DNA of 64,000 bases, taken from assembly GCA_012271135.1 (NCBI GenBank), contig JAAXGZ010000041.1, positions 23,746-87,745 of the forward strand. The letters run 5' to 3'. Shown here in pieces: positions 1 to 14,200 of the stretch. Below the pieces are notes generated by a model, which saw nothing but the letters and a program-made list of their open reading frames with translations, was not told the origin of the DNA and made no database searches. The DNA comes from Caldilineales bacterium (GTDB taxonomy: Bacteria > Chloroflexota > Anaerolineae > Caldilineales > Caldilineaceae). How positions within the stretch are numbered: the first letter of the stretch is position 1; each line of letters starts with the position of its first letter. The position numbers and the translations under genes were made by a program.

Positions 1-2
1 AT

Positions 3-1976
3 GTCGGCCCGGAGGACCCGGTGTTGTCTCGGCTGGGATCCAGCCGGTGGTCCACCGCGCGGGACAAGGTACGCAAGGAAGTTCAGGAGATTGCCGAGGA
101 ACTGCTGGCGGTCTACGCCCACCGGGAGACTGCCACCGGTCGGGCGGCCGGACCCGACGAGTCGATGCAGATGGCCCTGGAGATGGCCTTTCCCTTCGAC
201 GAGACCCCCGATCAGTTGCAGGCCGTGGTCGATGTCAAGGCGGATCTTGAATCCGAACGCCACATGGATCGCCTCATTGTCGGCGACGTGGGGTTCGGCA
301 AGACCGAAGTGGCCCTGCGCGGAGCTTTCAAGACGGTGATGGACAGCCGCCAGGTGGCGGTGCTGGTTCCGACCACGGTCCTGGCCCACCAGCACCATGC
401 CACCTTCACCGACCGGATGGGCGACATGCCGGTTCGGATTGAGGTCCTGAGCCGCTTGCGTTCGCCCGCAGAACGGCGCCGGGTCAAGGCCGAACTGGCG
501 GCCGGGACCGTGGACATTGTGGTAGGTACCCACGCCCTGCTGGCCAAGGACGTGAAGTTCCGCGATCTGGGCCTCCTGATCATCGACGAGGAACAGCGGT
601 TCGGCGTTCGTCAGAAGGAAAAAATCAAGCAGCTCAAGCCTACCGTCAACGTCTTGACCATGTCGGCAACTCCGATTCCGCGTACGATGAACATGGGGCT
701 GAGCGGTATCAGGGACATCAGTTACATCACGTCGCCGCCGGAGGAACGACTGCCGGTGCACACCATCATGGCCCCGTACGACAGTACGCTGGTGCGGCGG
801 GCTTTGGAACGGGAACTGAAGCGGGATGGCCAGGCGTTTGTGGTTACGGACCGCATCCGCGGCCTGACGGAGTTGGCGGACGAGATCGCACGCCTGCTGC
901 CCGGGGCGGTCATTGACATGGCGCACGGCAGCATGAAGGGGGATGAGTTGGAGGACGCCATGCTCCACTTCTCCCGTGGGGAGACCGACGTGCTGGTCTG
1001 CACCACCATCATCGAGAACGGCCTGGACATTCCCAACGCCAACACGATGATCGTCAACCATGCGGACCGCTTCGGCATGGCCCAGCTCTACCAGCTGCGG
1101 GGCCGGGTCGGGCGGTCCCATCGCCGCGGCCACTGCTATCTCCTTTTCGCGGAGCGGGAGGACCTCAACTTCAATGCCGCCAACCGGTTGCGCCACATCG
1201 TCGAATCCAGCAACGAGCTGGGAGCTGGATTCCGGATTGCCATGAGCGACCTGCAGCTGCGCGGCGCCGGCGAGATCCTCGGGGCCCGGCAAAGCGGCAG
1301 CATGGGCACCATTGGCCTGGACCTGTACTCACGCCTGCTGGCCAATGCCGTGGAGAACCTGCGCATCACCGGATCGACCGATCCGGATGCGGCCACGGGT
1401 GCTTCGCTGAACGGCGCGGAGCCGTCCGTCAAGGATCCCCTGGCCGATCCGGTCACCCTGTTGCTGCCTCTGGCCGCCCACATTCCGGACTGGTACATTG
1501 AGGATGGTGCCACTCGGTACCAGTTGTACCATCGGGTGGCGGGCCTGGCCAATGTCGAGGCCGAGAACGAATTCCGGCGGGAGTTGATTGACCGCTTCGG
1601 TTCCGTCAGCCAGCGGGTGGACGCCGTGCCGGAGGAGATCGAGAACCTGCTGTATCAAATCCGGCTGAAGCGTGCTGCCGAAGAAGCCGACATCGAGTCC
1701 ATTTCCACCCGCGACCCGGAGATCCTGATCAAACCCCGGACCGGGTTCGAGGACGCCCGGCATCGTATCCAGTCGATGCTGAATCGGGTCATCAATGCGG
1801 ACTTGACCGTGGCCGAACTTACCTACCGTCCCTGGCGCGTGGGCCGGGAAGGCATCTACGTGTCCCTGAACAACAGGGATGGATGGCAGGAGACGCTCCT
1901 GGAGATCGTGGTGCAGCTGGGCGTGTTCAGGGTGGAGGCGCGTGCGCTGGTCCAACGCCTGGTGGCGGCTGCCTGA
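3..1976 (+). CDS. mfd: Transcription-repair coupling factor Mfd, 3' part
   Basis: The reading frame is open from the window edge, so the 5' part of the gene lies outside; about 657 residues are visible. Mfd is a DNA translocase that displaces stalled RNA polymerase and recruits UvrA. The visible part covers the end of the RNA polymerase-interacting region, both helicase RecA-like lobes and the C-terminal TRCF domain. Walker A GDVGFGKT is at bases 282-305. The Walker B box reads DEEQ where E. coli has DEEH. The motif SATPIPRT follows, then the TRG-type stretch with QLRGRVGRS. An internal GTG at base 21 falls inside the conserved region and is not a start. The next gene begins 38 bases downstream. 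Confidence 0.96.
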   Translation, partial: VGPEDPVLSRLGSSRWSTARDKVRKEVQEIAEELLAVYAHRETATGRAAGPDESMQMALEMAFPFDETPDQLQAVVDVKADLESERHMDRLIVGDVGFGKTEVALRGAFKTVMDSRQVAVLVPTTVLAHQHHATFTDRMGDMPVRIEVLSRLRSPAERRRVKAELAAGTVDIVVGTHALLAKDVKFRDLGLLIIDEEQRFGVRQKEKIKQLKPTVNVLTMSATPIPRTMNMGLSGIRDISYITSPPEERLPVHTIMAPYDSTLVRRALERELKRDGQAFVVTDRIRGLTELADEIARLLPGAVIDMAHGSMKGDELEDAMLHFSRGETDVLVCTTIIENGLDIPNANTMIVNHADRFGMAQLYQLRGRVGRSHRRGHCYLLFAEREDLNFNAANRLRHIVESSNELGAGFRIAMSDLQLRGAGEILGARQSGSMGTIGLDLYSRLLANAVENLRITGSTDPDAATGASLNGAEPSVKDPLADPVTLLLPLAAHIPDWYIEDGATRYQLYHRVAGLANVEAENEFRRELIDRFGSVSQRVDAVPEEIENLLYQIRLKRAAEEADIESISTRDPEILIKPRTGFEDARHRIQSMLNRVINADLTVAELTYRPWRVGREGIYVSLNNRDGWQETLLEIVVQLGVFRVEARALVQRLVAAA

Positions 1977-2014
1977 CCGGGCTCCGGCCGGTGGCCGCAG
2001 CCGATCTTTGAACC

Positions 2015-3268
2015 ATGTCGGATCCCCTGCCCCCCCACTCCGACGATTCGCGGGCGCGCAGCTACCGCGACGCGTCGGAGTTCGACGACTTCGATCGGAC
2101 CCAGGATGAAATCAATCTGGTCCAAACCCGGCGCGTGGTCGAGCTCGACATGGAGGTGCACTCGGTCCAGACTCCCCGCACCCCGGACACCGGGATCGAA
2201 ATCCGGGGTCGGTTGCGCCGTCCTAGCCACGAAGTCTTCGGCGGCTGGCGGGAATCCTTCAACCGCATGAAGCTGCTGCCCTTTCTGGTGCCGGACCGGG
2301 TCGCTGCCCTGCCCGGAGCCGTGTTGCTGAGGCTGGTGGCCGCCCCGCCCGGACCGCGGCCGGGAAATCCGACCATCAACCTGATCCTGTTCATTCTGAC
2401 CGTCCTTACGACTTTCTTCGTTGGGAGTCTGCACAGCCCCGATGTTCGGGCGACCGGGATGACCGACCTCTTGAACCCGGCCAACCTGATTCAGGGCTGG
2501 CCGTTTGCGCTCACGCTGCTTGCCATTCTTGGCGTCCACGAACTGGGCCATTTCTTTGCCGCCCGGCACCATGGCATCCCGGTTAGCCTGCCGTATTTCC
2601 TTCCGGTTCCATTCGCCTTCGGCACGCTCGGCGCGTTCATTCGCCTGCGGGGGCCCATCGACGACCGGAGGCAGTTGTTCGACGTCGGTGTGGCCGGTCC
2701 CCTGGCAGGCCTAGCCGTGGCCCTGCCGCTGCTGTTCATCGGCCTGCAGACAAGCGAACTGACCACCATCTCCGGCCAGGTCATGCTGGAGGGCAACAGC
2801 CTTCTGTACTGGGGCGCCAAGTACTTGGTGTTCAATGAGTGGCTGCCGGATTTCGCAACCGGCCTGGACGTGCACGTGGGGCCGATGGCCATGGCGGCCT
2901 GGATTGGTCTGCTGGCCACCGGACTCAACCTGCTTCCGGTGGGCAATCTGGACGGCGGCCACGTGGTGTTTTCGCTGTTCGGCGGGCGCGCCCGCTACTT
3001 TTTCCGCGGGACTCTCCTGTTGCTGGCCGTCTTGGGCATCGCCGGATTCGCCCCGCTGCAGGCCTACCTGCCGGCGTTGGAACACATCGGCTACACCGGC
3101 TGGCTGGTTTGGCTGTGGCTGATCATCCTGGTCATGGGACCGTCGCACGCCGTCACGCTGGACATGGTCACGGAACTGGACGGCAGACGGCGCTGGATTG
3201 GCTATGCGGTACTGCTTGTGTTTGTCTTGACATTCGTGCCTGTGCCCCTGCGCACCTTCGTGTTCTGA
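2015..3268 (+). CDS. Site-2 protease family (M50) membrane metalloprotease
   Basis: This 417-residue integral membrane protein carries the zinc protease signature HELGH at residues 175-179 and the second metal ligand in NLDGGH near residue 313, both inside hydrophobic segments. The spacing between the two motifs and the FGTLGAF segment fit the M50 subgroup that includes plant EGY-like and cyanobacterial proteins, which cut membrane substrates within the bilayer. There is no PDZ domain. The first 85 or so residues are soluble, charged and not recognised. The gene lies between mfd and glyQS in the same direction, with gaps of 38 and 34 bases, so cotranscription is likely. Its substrate cannot be told from the sequence. 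Confidence 0.88.
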   Translation: MSDPLPPHSDDSRARSYRDASEFDDFDRTQDEINLVQTRRVVELDMEVHSVQTPRTPDTGIEIRGRLRRPSHEVFGGWRESFNRMKLLPFLVPDRVAALPGAVLLRLVAAPPGPRPGNPTINLILFILTVLTTFFVGSLHSPDVRATGMTDLLNPANLIQGWPFALTLLAILGVHELGHFFAARHHGIPVSLPYFLPVPFAFGTLGAFIRLRGPIDDRRQLFDVGVAGPLAGLAVALPLLFIGLQTSELTTISGQVMLEGNSLLYWGAKYLVFNEWLPDFATGLDVHVGPMAMAAWIGLLATGLNLLPVGNLDGGHVVFSLFGGRARYFFRGTLLLLAVLGIAGFAPLQAYLPALEHIGYTGWLVWLWLIILVMGPSHAVTLDMVTELDGRRRWIGYAVLLVFVLTFVPVPLRTFVF

Positions 3269-3302
3269 CCGGGTTGGCGGCGCGTTTCCATTGGAGTGAT
3301 CG

Positions 3303-6425
<3,123 letters not shown>

Positions 6426-6474
6426 AATCGCCTGCTGTTGAAACCTGCCGTTCACGCCATCCGGGAGCACACGC

Positions 6475-6762
6475 TTGAAAGGAATCCTCTACCTGAACGA
6501 CGCGGAGATTGCGACCCTGGACGAAACACGGATCTCGGTGTTCAAGACCTACGACGAAGATCCAATCCGGGTCAGCTACAGCACGCGTCGGCTGAATACC
6601 GGCAAGACCTTTACGGAACTTGAGCGGCATCGGGTGATGCGCCTGCACCTGGAAGACGGCCGGGAGGCCGATGTGATCTACCAGCATGCCTGTCTGGATG
6701 CCGAAGGCAAGCTGGCGGGAGTCCTGCGCGTGTTGGGAGACTTCCGGGACAGGCAGTCCTAG
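6475..6762 (+). CDS. Small conserved-looking protein of unknown function
   Basis: This 95-residue soluble protein has no signal peptide, membrane segment or recognised motif. It alternates short hydrophobic stretches and charged residues, as in a small beta-rich fold. The start is TTG, with GGGAG seven bases upstream. The coding frame is supported by position between glyQS and the helicase, correct spacing and the local codon pattern (G/C at third positions). I do not recognise the family. Confidence 0.6.
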   Translation: MKGILYLNDAEIATLDETRISVFKTYDEDPIRVSYSTRRLNTGKTFTELERHRVMRLHLEDGREADVIYQHACLDAEGKLAGVLRVLGDFRDRQS

Positions 6763-6848
6763 CCCGCCGCCATCCCGCGGGCGCGGGCCGTCCGCCATCG
6801 CACCTGTACGAGGCAGTCCTGGATTTCATACCTCCCAACGGCGTCCGG

Positions 6849-9089
6849 TTGCGCGCTGGGCAAAAAGCGGTCCTGTGCTATGCCGGTGGGCCGGCCGGCA
6901 TTAGCGCCGTGCCCGGCAGCGGCAAGACCTTCACGCTGAGCTTGCTGGCCTGCAAGCTGATTGGAGACTTGGCACGCGAGCCCGACGCCGGTTCCGCCGA
7001 AGTGCTGATCGTGACGTTTGCCCGGTCCGCTGCGGCCAACATTCGGCAGCGTATTCGGGAGTACCGGGCGGCCATGGGCAGCCGGACCCCCGGTCTGGGC
7101 TATACCGTGTGCACGCTGCATTCCCTGGCCAACCGTATTGTGCGCAACCGGCCGGGTACCGTCGGGTTGGGTGCCGACTTTCGGGTGTTGGACGAGTCTG
7201 AAACCCGACGGTTCATCGCTTCGTTCATCGGGGACGAAGCACAGCGTGCGAAGGAACTGGCCGCCGTGCTGTTCGAACAACCGCGCAGTGTCGACAATGC
7301 CAAGGTGTTCGGCCGGTTCCGACACGACCTTGAAGGTTGGATCTACACGCTCTTCAGGGAATTCAAGCTCCGTTCCCTGACACCGGACCGGCTGGCCTCG
7401 GTGTTGCAGGACCGCGGGGACCAGGTGGTTTGGTCCTTAATGATGGACCTGTATGACGCCTACCAGCGCCAGTTGCGGGATCTGGATGCCGTGGACTACA
7501 CGGATCTTCTGCGTCTGGCAGTGGAGACCCTGGAGCAGGATCCCGAACTGTGTAGCCGCTTGGAGCGCAAGTGGCCGTTTGTCCTGGAGGACGAGGCACA
7601 GGACAGCAATCGCCTGCAGGAACGCATCATCGGTTGCTTGACACGCGGGCAGGGCAACTGGGTCCGTGTCGGGGATCCCAACCAGTCGATCAGCACAACC
7701 TTTACCGGCGCCGACGCCAAACTGCTGCCTGCCTTCCTGGCGCGGACGGAAACCCGGCGCTACGAACTCCCCCAGTCCGGCCGGTGTGCGCGTCCGATTC
7801 TGGACGCCGCCAATCGTTTGATCACCTGGTCCCGCGAGTTCTACCGCCACTTTGCCGAAGTGGATCCCCTGGAGCCACCGCTGATCGCACCGACCGATGC
7901 AGATGATCCCCAGCCGAATCCCCGGGGCTATGCACCGCAGATCTGCAGCTACCTGCCGGTGGGCCGCCAACCCGCGGTTTGGGACGATACCCGCGACCGG
8001 ATGGCGGACCTGATCCGGGACCGGTTACGGCGTCCGGGAGCGGACACGTACTCCTGGGCCGTCCTCGTGCCAACGCAGCGGCAGGCCAACCAGGTGGTCG
8101 AGGCGCTCCGTGCCCGCGCGGTGCCCGTGGATGATTCCCTGGTTCGGATTTCCGACGCGCGCCGCAAACTCATCGAAACCGTGGTGCACTGCCTGGACTT
8201 GGTGGTCAGCCCGAACCTTGCGGCACTGGAAGCCGTGTGGCAGGCCGCCTACGCACCGGAACCAGAGGTGGCGGAAACGGAGGCCGCGGCAGAGCCGGAG
8301 GAGGTTCCGGGCATCGACAAGGCTGGGGAAGGGCCCACTGCATTCGATACCTGGCTTTCATTGGAGCCCGAGGAATTCGATGTGTCGCCGGAGGACGGCA
8401 AGGCAGTCCGAGACTTGCAGGCCGCGGTCCGCAGGTGGCTGGATTCGGTATCGCTGCCACCGGACGAATTCGTGCTGTTGGCGGCACAGGATCTGTTCGG
8501 ATCCCCGTTTGAGCTGGCAGTCTGCTACTGTCTGGCCGGGCATCTTGGTGAGCACATGGCCCGCGAGCGCCATCACGACTTCGCAAGTTGCTCAGCCCTG
8601 TTGAGGCGGGTTGCCTCCGGCTCGGAAAGGATTGAACTGCCGGACGAGGGCGGCACCTACAAGGCGGAGTTGGGGACGGTCACCGTGTGTACCATGCATG
8701 GAGCCAAGGGCCTTGAGTGGGATCGGGTGTTCCTGCTCGGCCTCAACAACTACGCGTTTCCCGCGGACCCCGAAACCGACCAGTTCATGTCAAGGCCGTA
8801 CTATGTCAAGGATCAATGGGATCTGCCGGCCGAACTGATGGCCGTGGTCGACCACGGCCTGGACGAACGACTGGAAGGGTTCATGCCCGGGGGCGCCACC
8901 GTCGCCAACTGCGCCGCCTATGTGTCGGAACGGCTGCGCCTCCTGTATGTTGGCCTGACGCGGGCCCGCGAACAAGCCGTGCTGGTGGCTGACTGCGGCC
9001 ACAGCCGCAATCAAAATGCGCAGGCGGAGGTCCACAGGGAGCTCGATGCCTACCTTGTCCGTGCGCAGGCGCCGCCGGCCGGCGGCTAA
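6849..9089 (+). CDS. UvrD/Rep-family (SF1A) DNA helicase
   Basis: This protein of about 746 residues has the superfamily 1A helicase motifs in order: a Q-motif glutamine near the N-terminus, Walker A GSGKT at residues 23-27, DEAQD (motif II) at about 248, GDPNQSI (motif III), TMHGAKGLEWD (motif V) at about 615, and LLYVGLTRAREQ (motif VI). This family unwinds DNA 3' to 5' in repair or replication restart. The TTG chosen is the first standard start codon in frame, but it leaves only four residues before the Q motif. The frame stays open upstream to the preceding gene, where similarity-like residues continue, so a CTG or other non-standard start near base 6804 is possible. Residues 470-495 form an acidic Glu/Ala-rich insert. 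Confidence 0.88.
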   Translation: MRAGQKAVLCYAGGPAGISAVPGSGKTFTLSLLACKLIGDLAREPDAGSAEVLIVTFARSAAANIRQRIREYRAAMGSRTPGLGYTVCTLHSLANRIVRNRPGTVGLGADFRVLDESETRRFIASFIGDEAQRAKELAAVLFEQPRSVDNAKVFGRFRHDLEGWIYTLFREFKLRSLTPDRLASVLQDRGDQVVWSLMMDLYDAYQRQLRDLDAVDYTDLLRLAVETLEQDPELCSRLERKWPFVLEDEAQDSNRLQERIIGCLTRGQGNWVRVGDPNQSISTTFTGADAKLLPAFLARTETRRYELPQSGRCARPILDAANRLITWSREFYRHFAEVDPLEPPLIAPTDADDPQPNPRGYAPQICSYLPVGRQPAVWDDTRDRMADLIRDRLRRPGADTYSWAVLVPTQRQANQVVEALRARAVPVDDSLVRISDARRKLIETVVHCLDLVVSPNLAALEAVWQAAYAPEPEVAETEAAAEPEEVPGIDKAGEGPTAFDTWLSLEPEEFDVSPEDGKAVRDLQAAVRRWLDSVSLPPDEFVLLAAQDLFGSPFELAVCYCLAGHLGEHMARERHHDFASCSALLRRVASGSERIELPDEGGTYKAELGTVTVCTMHGAKGLEWDRVFLLGLNNYAFPADPETDQFMSRPYYVKDQWDLPAELMAVVDHGLDERLEGFMPGGATVANCAAYVSERLRLLYVGLTRAREQAVLVADCGHSRNQNAQAEVHRELDAYLVRAQAPPAGG

Positions 9090-9151
9090 CCCCGGCCGAT
9101 CACCGAAATTGTTGTTCCCATTTGCTGCCGAACCAGGCACAAGGAGACTTT

Positions 9152-9745
9152 GTGACTTCCCAATCAGACTATGGCAGCTTGCTGCCCGCACTCGACACCG
9201 GTGTTCCCGTCAGCCCCCGGGCCAGGCAGAATCACTTCAGGGCCGAACCCGAACTGGCCATCGACGCCTCCGCCCTCTACCACTGCGTCCTCAAGACGGC
9301 CAAGGGCGACATCGTGATTCGGATGTTCGCGGCGGAGGCGCCGGCCACCGTCAACAATTTCATCCATCTGTCCCGTTCCGGCTTCTACGACGGGACCATG
9401 TTCCACCGTGTCATCGCCGACTTCATGGCCCAGGGCGGTGATCCGACCGGCACCGGCACCGGAGGTCCCGGCTACCGCTTCAAGGACGAGTTCCACGACT
9501 CGCTGGTCTTTGACCGACCGGGTCTGCTGGCCATGGCCAATGCGGGTCCCCGGACCAATGGCAGCCAGTTCTTCATCACGTTCGTCCCGTGTGCCTGGTT
9601 GGATCACAAGCACACGATCTTCGGCGAGGTTGTGGCCGGCATGGACGTGGTTAACTCCATATCGATCCGCGATCCGCAGCGCAGCCGCGTGCCGGGAGAC
9701 CTGATCAACAGCGTCGAGGTCTTTGAGCAACAGGCCGATGCCTGA
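9152..9745 (+). CDS. Cyclophilin-type peptidyl-prolyl cis-trans isomerase
   Basis: This 197-residue protein catalyses prolyl cis-trans isomerisation. It shows the bacterial cyclophilin core: FYDGTMFHRVI with the active-site Arg, FMAQGGDPTGTG, GLLAMAN and GSQFFIT. No signal peptide is visible, so it is probably cytoplasmic. The GTG at 9152 is preceded by AAGGAG five bases upstream, which decides this start over an in-frame TTG 30 bases earlier. The first 40 or so residues before the fold are poorly conserved. The next gene encodes a secreted relative, suggesting local duplication followed by export of one copy. Confidence 0.92.
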   Translation: MTSQSDYGSLLPALDTGVPVSPRARQNHFRAEPELAIDASALYHCVLKTAKGDIVIRMFAAEAPATVNNFIHLSRSGFYDGTMFHRVIADFMAQGGDPTGTGTGGPGYRFKDEFHDSLVFDRPGLLAMANAGPRTNGSQFFITFVPCAWLDHKHTIFGEVVAGMDVVNSISIRDPQRSRVPGDLINSVEVFEQQADA

Positions 9746-9863
9746 GGACTGGTTTGTCCATCCGGCGGTGCGAAGGGCGGGCTTGTCTGTCCCCGCGTCG
9801 TCGGGCGGGCCCGGCCACTGCCAGTCCAACACCGTTGCAACGGTTCACAAGCCAATCCGAAAT

Positions 9864-11219
9864 ATGAGAAACCTGCTGTCTTTCCTTGCCTGTGTGTTGT
9901 GTGTCGCCATGGTGCTGGCTGCCTGTGGCCGCGGCGACAGGGCCGTTGACGATGCGGCCCCAGCCCCCGAGGTCACCGCGGACTCGGAGCCCGCGTCGCC
10001 TCCCGAACCGCCTCCGGCCGCCGCGGAACTGGACCTGGGCACCGAATTGCCCGCAATCCCTCTGGACATGCCCCAGGAGCCGGAGGACCGCGACGGCATG
10101 TTCGACGAACCGCCGCCGGTTGTCATCGAGGAGGACCGTGTCTACTTCGCCGTTCTCGAAACCGCCAAGGGCGACATCACGGTCGAACTGTTTGCCGACC
10201 GGACACCGTTGACGGTCAACAACTTCGTTTACCTTGCCTTGTCGGGCTTCTACGACGGGACAACCTTCCATCGGGTCATCGAGGACTTCATGGCGCAGGG
10301 CGGCGATCCGACCGGTACCGGCTGGGGCGGCCCCGGGTACAGGTTCGAGGACGAGTTCATCTTCAATCTTGGGTTTGACGAACCCGGCCTGCTGGCCATG
10401 GCCAATGCGGGTCCCGGCACCAACGGCAGCCAGTTTTTCCTGACCCACGTGGCAACTCCGCACTTGAACCAGAGACACACCATCTTCGGCAGGGTTGTGG
10501 ACGGCCTGAATGTCCTGCTCGGCCTCTCGGTGCGCGATCCTCAGGCGGCCCGCCAACCGGGTGACATGCTGGACCGCATTCGCATTTTTCAGGGTACCGA
10601 GAGTTTGTTGCCTCCGCCTCCGCCCACGCCTGCGCCCACGCCCACCCCGACTGTCAGCGCGCCGGCGATGCCGGATGCTGAAGCAGCCAGGATGCTGGCA
10701 GCCCTTGCACCCCGGGAACGGGCGGGGATTTACAACACGGCTCCCGACATGGTCATTGAGCCGGACGACCGGCTGATTGCCGTGCTGGAGACCACCCTCG
10801 GTTCCATCACGTTCGAGTTGTTCCCGCAGATCGCGCCCATCGGCGTCAACAATCTGATGGTGTTGGCCAACCTGGGCTATTTCGACGGTCTCGAGTTCTA
10901 CCGCGACCCCAATCAGGGTCTGCTGTTCATGGGCTCCCTGGACGGGACCAGTGCCAACATCGGCTATTGGCTCCCGTTTGAGGCGTACACCGGCGAACCC
11001 AAGGCGAGCGGACTGTTGGGATACCTGCCCGATCGCACCCAGGTCCAACAGGTCCATGGCGGTCTCATGTTCCTGACAGTGGGCGATACCTTCGGCGAAC
11101 AGTTGGACAACATTCACATTGTGGGCGTGGCCACCGAGGGACTGGACCTGTTGCCGGCGCTTCAGGACGATGAAAGCGCCCGAATTGAGTGGTTTGACGT
11201 ACAGATTCTGACGGAATAG
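9864..11219 (+). CDS. Cyclophilin lipoprotein with a second degenerate cyclophilin domain
   Basis: This 451-residue protein has a lipoprotein signal peptide with lipobox L18-A-A-C21. An acidic Pro/Ala/Glu-rich linker follows to about residue 85. A full cyclophilin domain (about 91-240) keeps FYDGTTFHRVI, FMAQGGDPTGTG, AMANAGPGTNGSQFFLT and HTIFG. A Pro/Thr linker (PPPPPTPAPTPTP) leads to a second, diverged copy (about 295-450) that keeps the LETTLGSITFELFP opening but has FYRDPNQG in place of FHRVI and no GSQFF motif. The second copy is therefore probably not an active isomerase. ATG 9864 was chosen because it starts the signal peptide. Likely acts on the outer face of the membrane. Confidence 0.9.
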   Translation: MRNLLSFLACVLCVAMVLAACGRGDRAVDDAAPAPEVTADSEPASPPEPPPAAAELDLGTELPAIPLDMPQEPEDRDGMFDEPPPVVIEEDRVYFAVLETAKGDITVELFADRTPLTVNNFVYLALSGFYDGTTFHRVIEDFMAQGGDPTGTGWGGPGYRFEDEFIFNLGFDEPGLLAMANAGPGTNGSQFFLTHVATPHLNQRHTIFGRVVDGLNVLLGLSVRDPQAARQPGDMLDRIRIFQGTESLLPPPPPTPAPTPTPTVSAPAMPDAEAARMLAALAPRERAGIYNTAPDMVIEPDDRLIAVLETTLGSITFELFPQIAPIGVNNLMVLANLGYFDGLEFYRDPNQGLLFMGSLDGTSANIGYWLPFEAYTGEPKASGLLGYLPDRTQVQQVHGGLMFLTVGDTFGEQLDNIHIVGVATEGLDLLPALQDDESARIEWFDVQILTE

Positions 11220-11265
11220 CCGACAATGGCGTTCCCGTCCACAACGCCCACAAGAGGCTGTACCA

Positions 11266-14200
11266 GTGACCGAGGACACTCCGTCTCCAACCACCAGTCC
11301 GCACCGGTCCGCCGCCATGCGGAACGGCTGGCTGCCGATTGCCCTTTGTCTGATCGCCCTGTGCTTGACGGCCTGTCAGTCCGTTGACCGCGGAACCGGC
11401 GAAGTGGCCTATTCGTCCGTGGTTGCGGAACCGCGGGCCAGTGCCGTATCCGCGGAGTTGGAGGTGCGGGTACGGGAGGTTTTTGTCGGTGCGGGCCTGG
11501 ACACCGGCTTGCGGGTGTCGGTGTCGGAACACGGAGGGCCGGGCGCGCAGCCCGCGCCCCGGTTGGCGTCAACTGTGCAGCTTTCGCATGCGGAACTGCT
11601 GGAGGCCCTGGAGGCCTTGCCGGTCCTTGCGGTGAACGACGACTCCGGGACCGGGGTGCTGCTGCCGACGCAGCGGCGCGAACCCCCGGTGCATGCCGGC
11701 GTTCGTCCGTCGGTGTTTCCACCCGAGGCAACCGCCGACCGGTCCCCTCCGGGGGTGGAGGCACTGTCGGTTCTGCGGCACGCTCCGGAAGGGGAGGTGG
11801 CACTCGCTCCCAATGTGTCCTTAACCTTTTCCCGACCCATGGTTCCGATTTCGAGCCAGGCGGTGGTCGCGGACCAGGACCTGCCGGTCGAGCTGAGTCC
11901 TCAGCCGGACGGTGAATGGATGTGGCTGGGCACGCAAACTCTGCTGTTCCAGCCCACGGGGCGCATGCCGGGCGCCACGCGGTATACCGTCCGTGTTCCC
12001 GGCACGGTCGCGGACGTGACCGATGCAAGATTGGAGGCGGAGTTTGTCTGGGAATTCGAAACCGAGCCGTTGAAGCTGCTTGAGGTCTGGCCCAGCAACA
12101 ACGCGCGCGATCCCGGTCGGCTGGACACACCGATAGTTCTGGGTTTCAATCAGGCGATCGACGAAGCCGCGCTAAAGCCCTACCTGAATCTCCTGGTCGG
12201 TGGTCGGACACTCGAATTCTCCATCCTGCGTTCCCACCTGCATCGGTTGCCCGACGCGGCCCGGAGCATGCTGGAGCGGTATCCGGATGACCGGACCCTG
12301 GTCCTGCAGCCCCGACAATCGCTCCCGGCCGGAACAACCGTCACCGTAGCCCTGCAGACCCTCGCGCCTTCGGCCGAGGGTCCACTGCCGACCACCCAGG
12401 TACAGCGGTTCTCGTTCCGCACGCGCGGCGAGTTTCGGCTTGAGGACGTGTATTGCTCATGCCGGCCGGGGGAGCCGTTCCTGGTTTGGTTCAACCATGA
12501 ACTCGATGCCGAGTCGGTGACGTCGGACCTGATTCGGGTGGATCCGCCCCTGCCGGGCGGGGTGGTTGAGGTTGGCTGGGGCAGTATGTCCATCAGGGGC
12601 GAAACACGGGCCAACACCACCTACACGCTGACGCTTCTGCCCGGGCTGCGGGACACGTTCGGACAGATGCTGTCCAAGCCGCAAACCGCCCGGGTGCATG
12701 TTGGGGAACAGGGCCGGTTCCTTTTCGCGCCCCATGTCATGGAAGTCCTGTCGCCGGACCACGACGGCCGATTCCAGATTGTCTCGGCCAACCTGCCGCG
12801 GGTACGCCTGCTCGGCTACCGTGTGGAACCGCATGACTGGCCCGCGTTCCTGGCGGCCCGGGAGTTCCTGTGGGAGTCTCCGGGGGCCGCGGATCAGCTG
12901 CTCGAGCGGGAGCCGGTCATCGATCAAACGCTGCACCTTGAGACTTCCGCCGATGGCTTGACGGTTACCACGCTGGACCTTAAACCCTGGCTGCGGGACG
13001 GCAAGGGCCACTTGGCCTTTGTACTGGTGCAGCCGGCCCTGCTGCCGTGGGACATCGAGAACCATCCGGTATGGGTGCAGTCCACCAAACTGGCGCTGGA
13101 TGCCTATGCCGACAGCCGGCAACTTGTGGCCTTGGCGACGGATCTTGCCAGTGGCTCGCCGATCGCGGGAGTCTCGCTCAAGCTTCAACCGCAGGGCGTT
13201 ACGGCCAGAACCGATGCTGCCGGCAAGGCAGTGTTTAACCTGTCGGGACAGGGGACCCGGCAGTCGGAGGGCCGCAGGGGCGGCGCAGCCCTTTGGCTCG
13301 AGGCAAGGATGGGCGACGACTTGGCGCTTCTGCCCCAATCCGTGTGGAGCGAATGGGAAACCCGCTGGCATTGGTCGGGCGACGAACGGCGCCTGCAGTG
13401 GCACCTGATCACCGACCGCAACCTGTATCAGCCCGGCGAGCAGGTTACGGTTCGGGGATGGCTGCGCGAAGTCCAATATGCACCCGATGGCGACGTTGGG
13501 TATTACTCGCCTTCCGGCCGTGTCGTCCGCGTCAATTGGCAGGCCTACGACAGCCGCGGCAACGAGCTGAAGTCGGGCAGGGCCAATCTGGACATCGAGG
13601 TCGACGGCGGCTTCGTGTTCGATTTCCCCGTGCCGGAAGACGCCAATTCCGGCCGTGGCTGGATCGAAATGCGTGCGGATCCGGATCACGGCGTCGACTC
13701 GGGTTGGGCCAGCCTTGAGTATCGGATCGAGGAGTTTCGGCGGCCCGAATTCGAAGTGAGGGTGACGGGACCGGCCACCGACGTCTGGCTGGGTTCGGAG
13801 ATGCTGTTCGAGGCGGGGGCCGGCTACTACGGCGGCGGCGCGTTGGACGGGGCCGATGTCACCTGGCGGATTGGCGGCAGTCAAGCCGCATACAGTCCGC
13901 CCGGATGGGACCGATACCAGTTCGGACTTGACCGCTGGCTTCCGTGGCGGCATGGGTTCGGCTTCGACAGCGAACCCATGTGGGATGCAGCGGATGCCGA
14001 AGCCGACTCCTTGACGGGCAGTCTCGATGTCCGGGGTCAACACGGCGTGGTGGTCCTGGCGGAGGCGGAGTTGCCGGTTCCATACGCCGTGACCGCCCGC
14101 GCGACGGTCCAGGATTTGTCGCGGCAAACCCAGACGGGATCCAGCCAGGTCCTGGTGCATCCTGCCTCTCTGTACGTCGGAGCGCGCACGGATTCGGACT

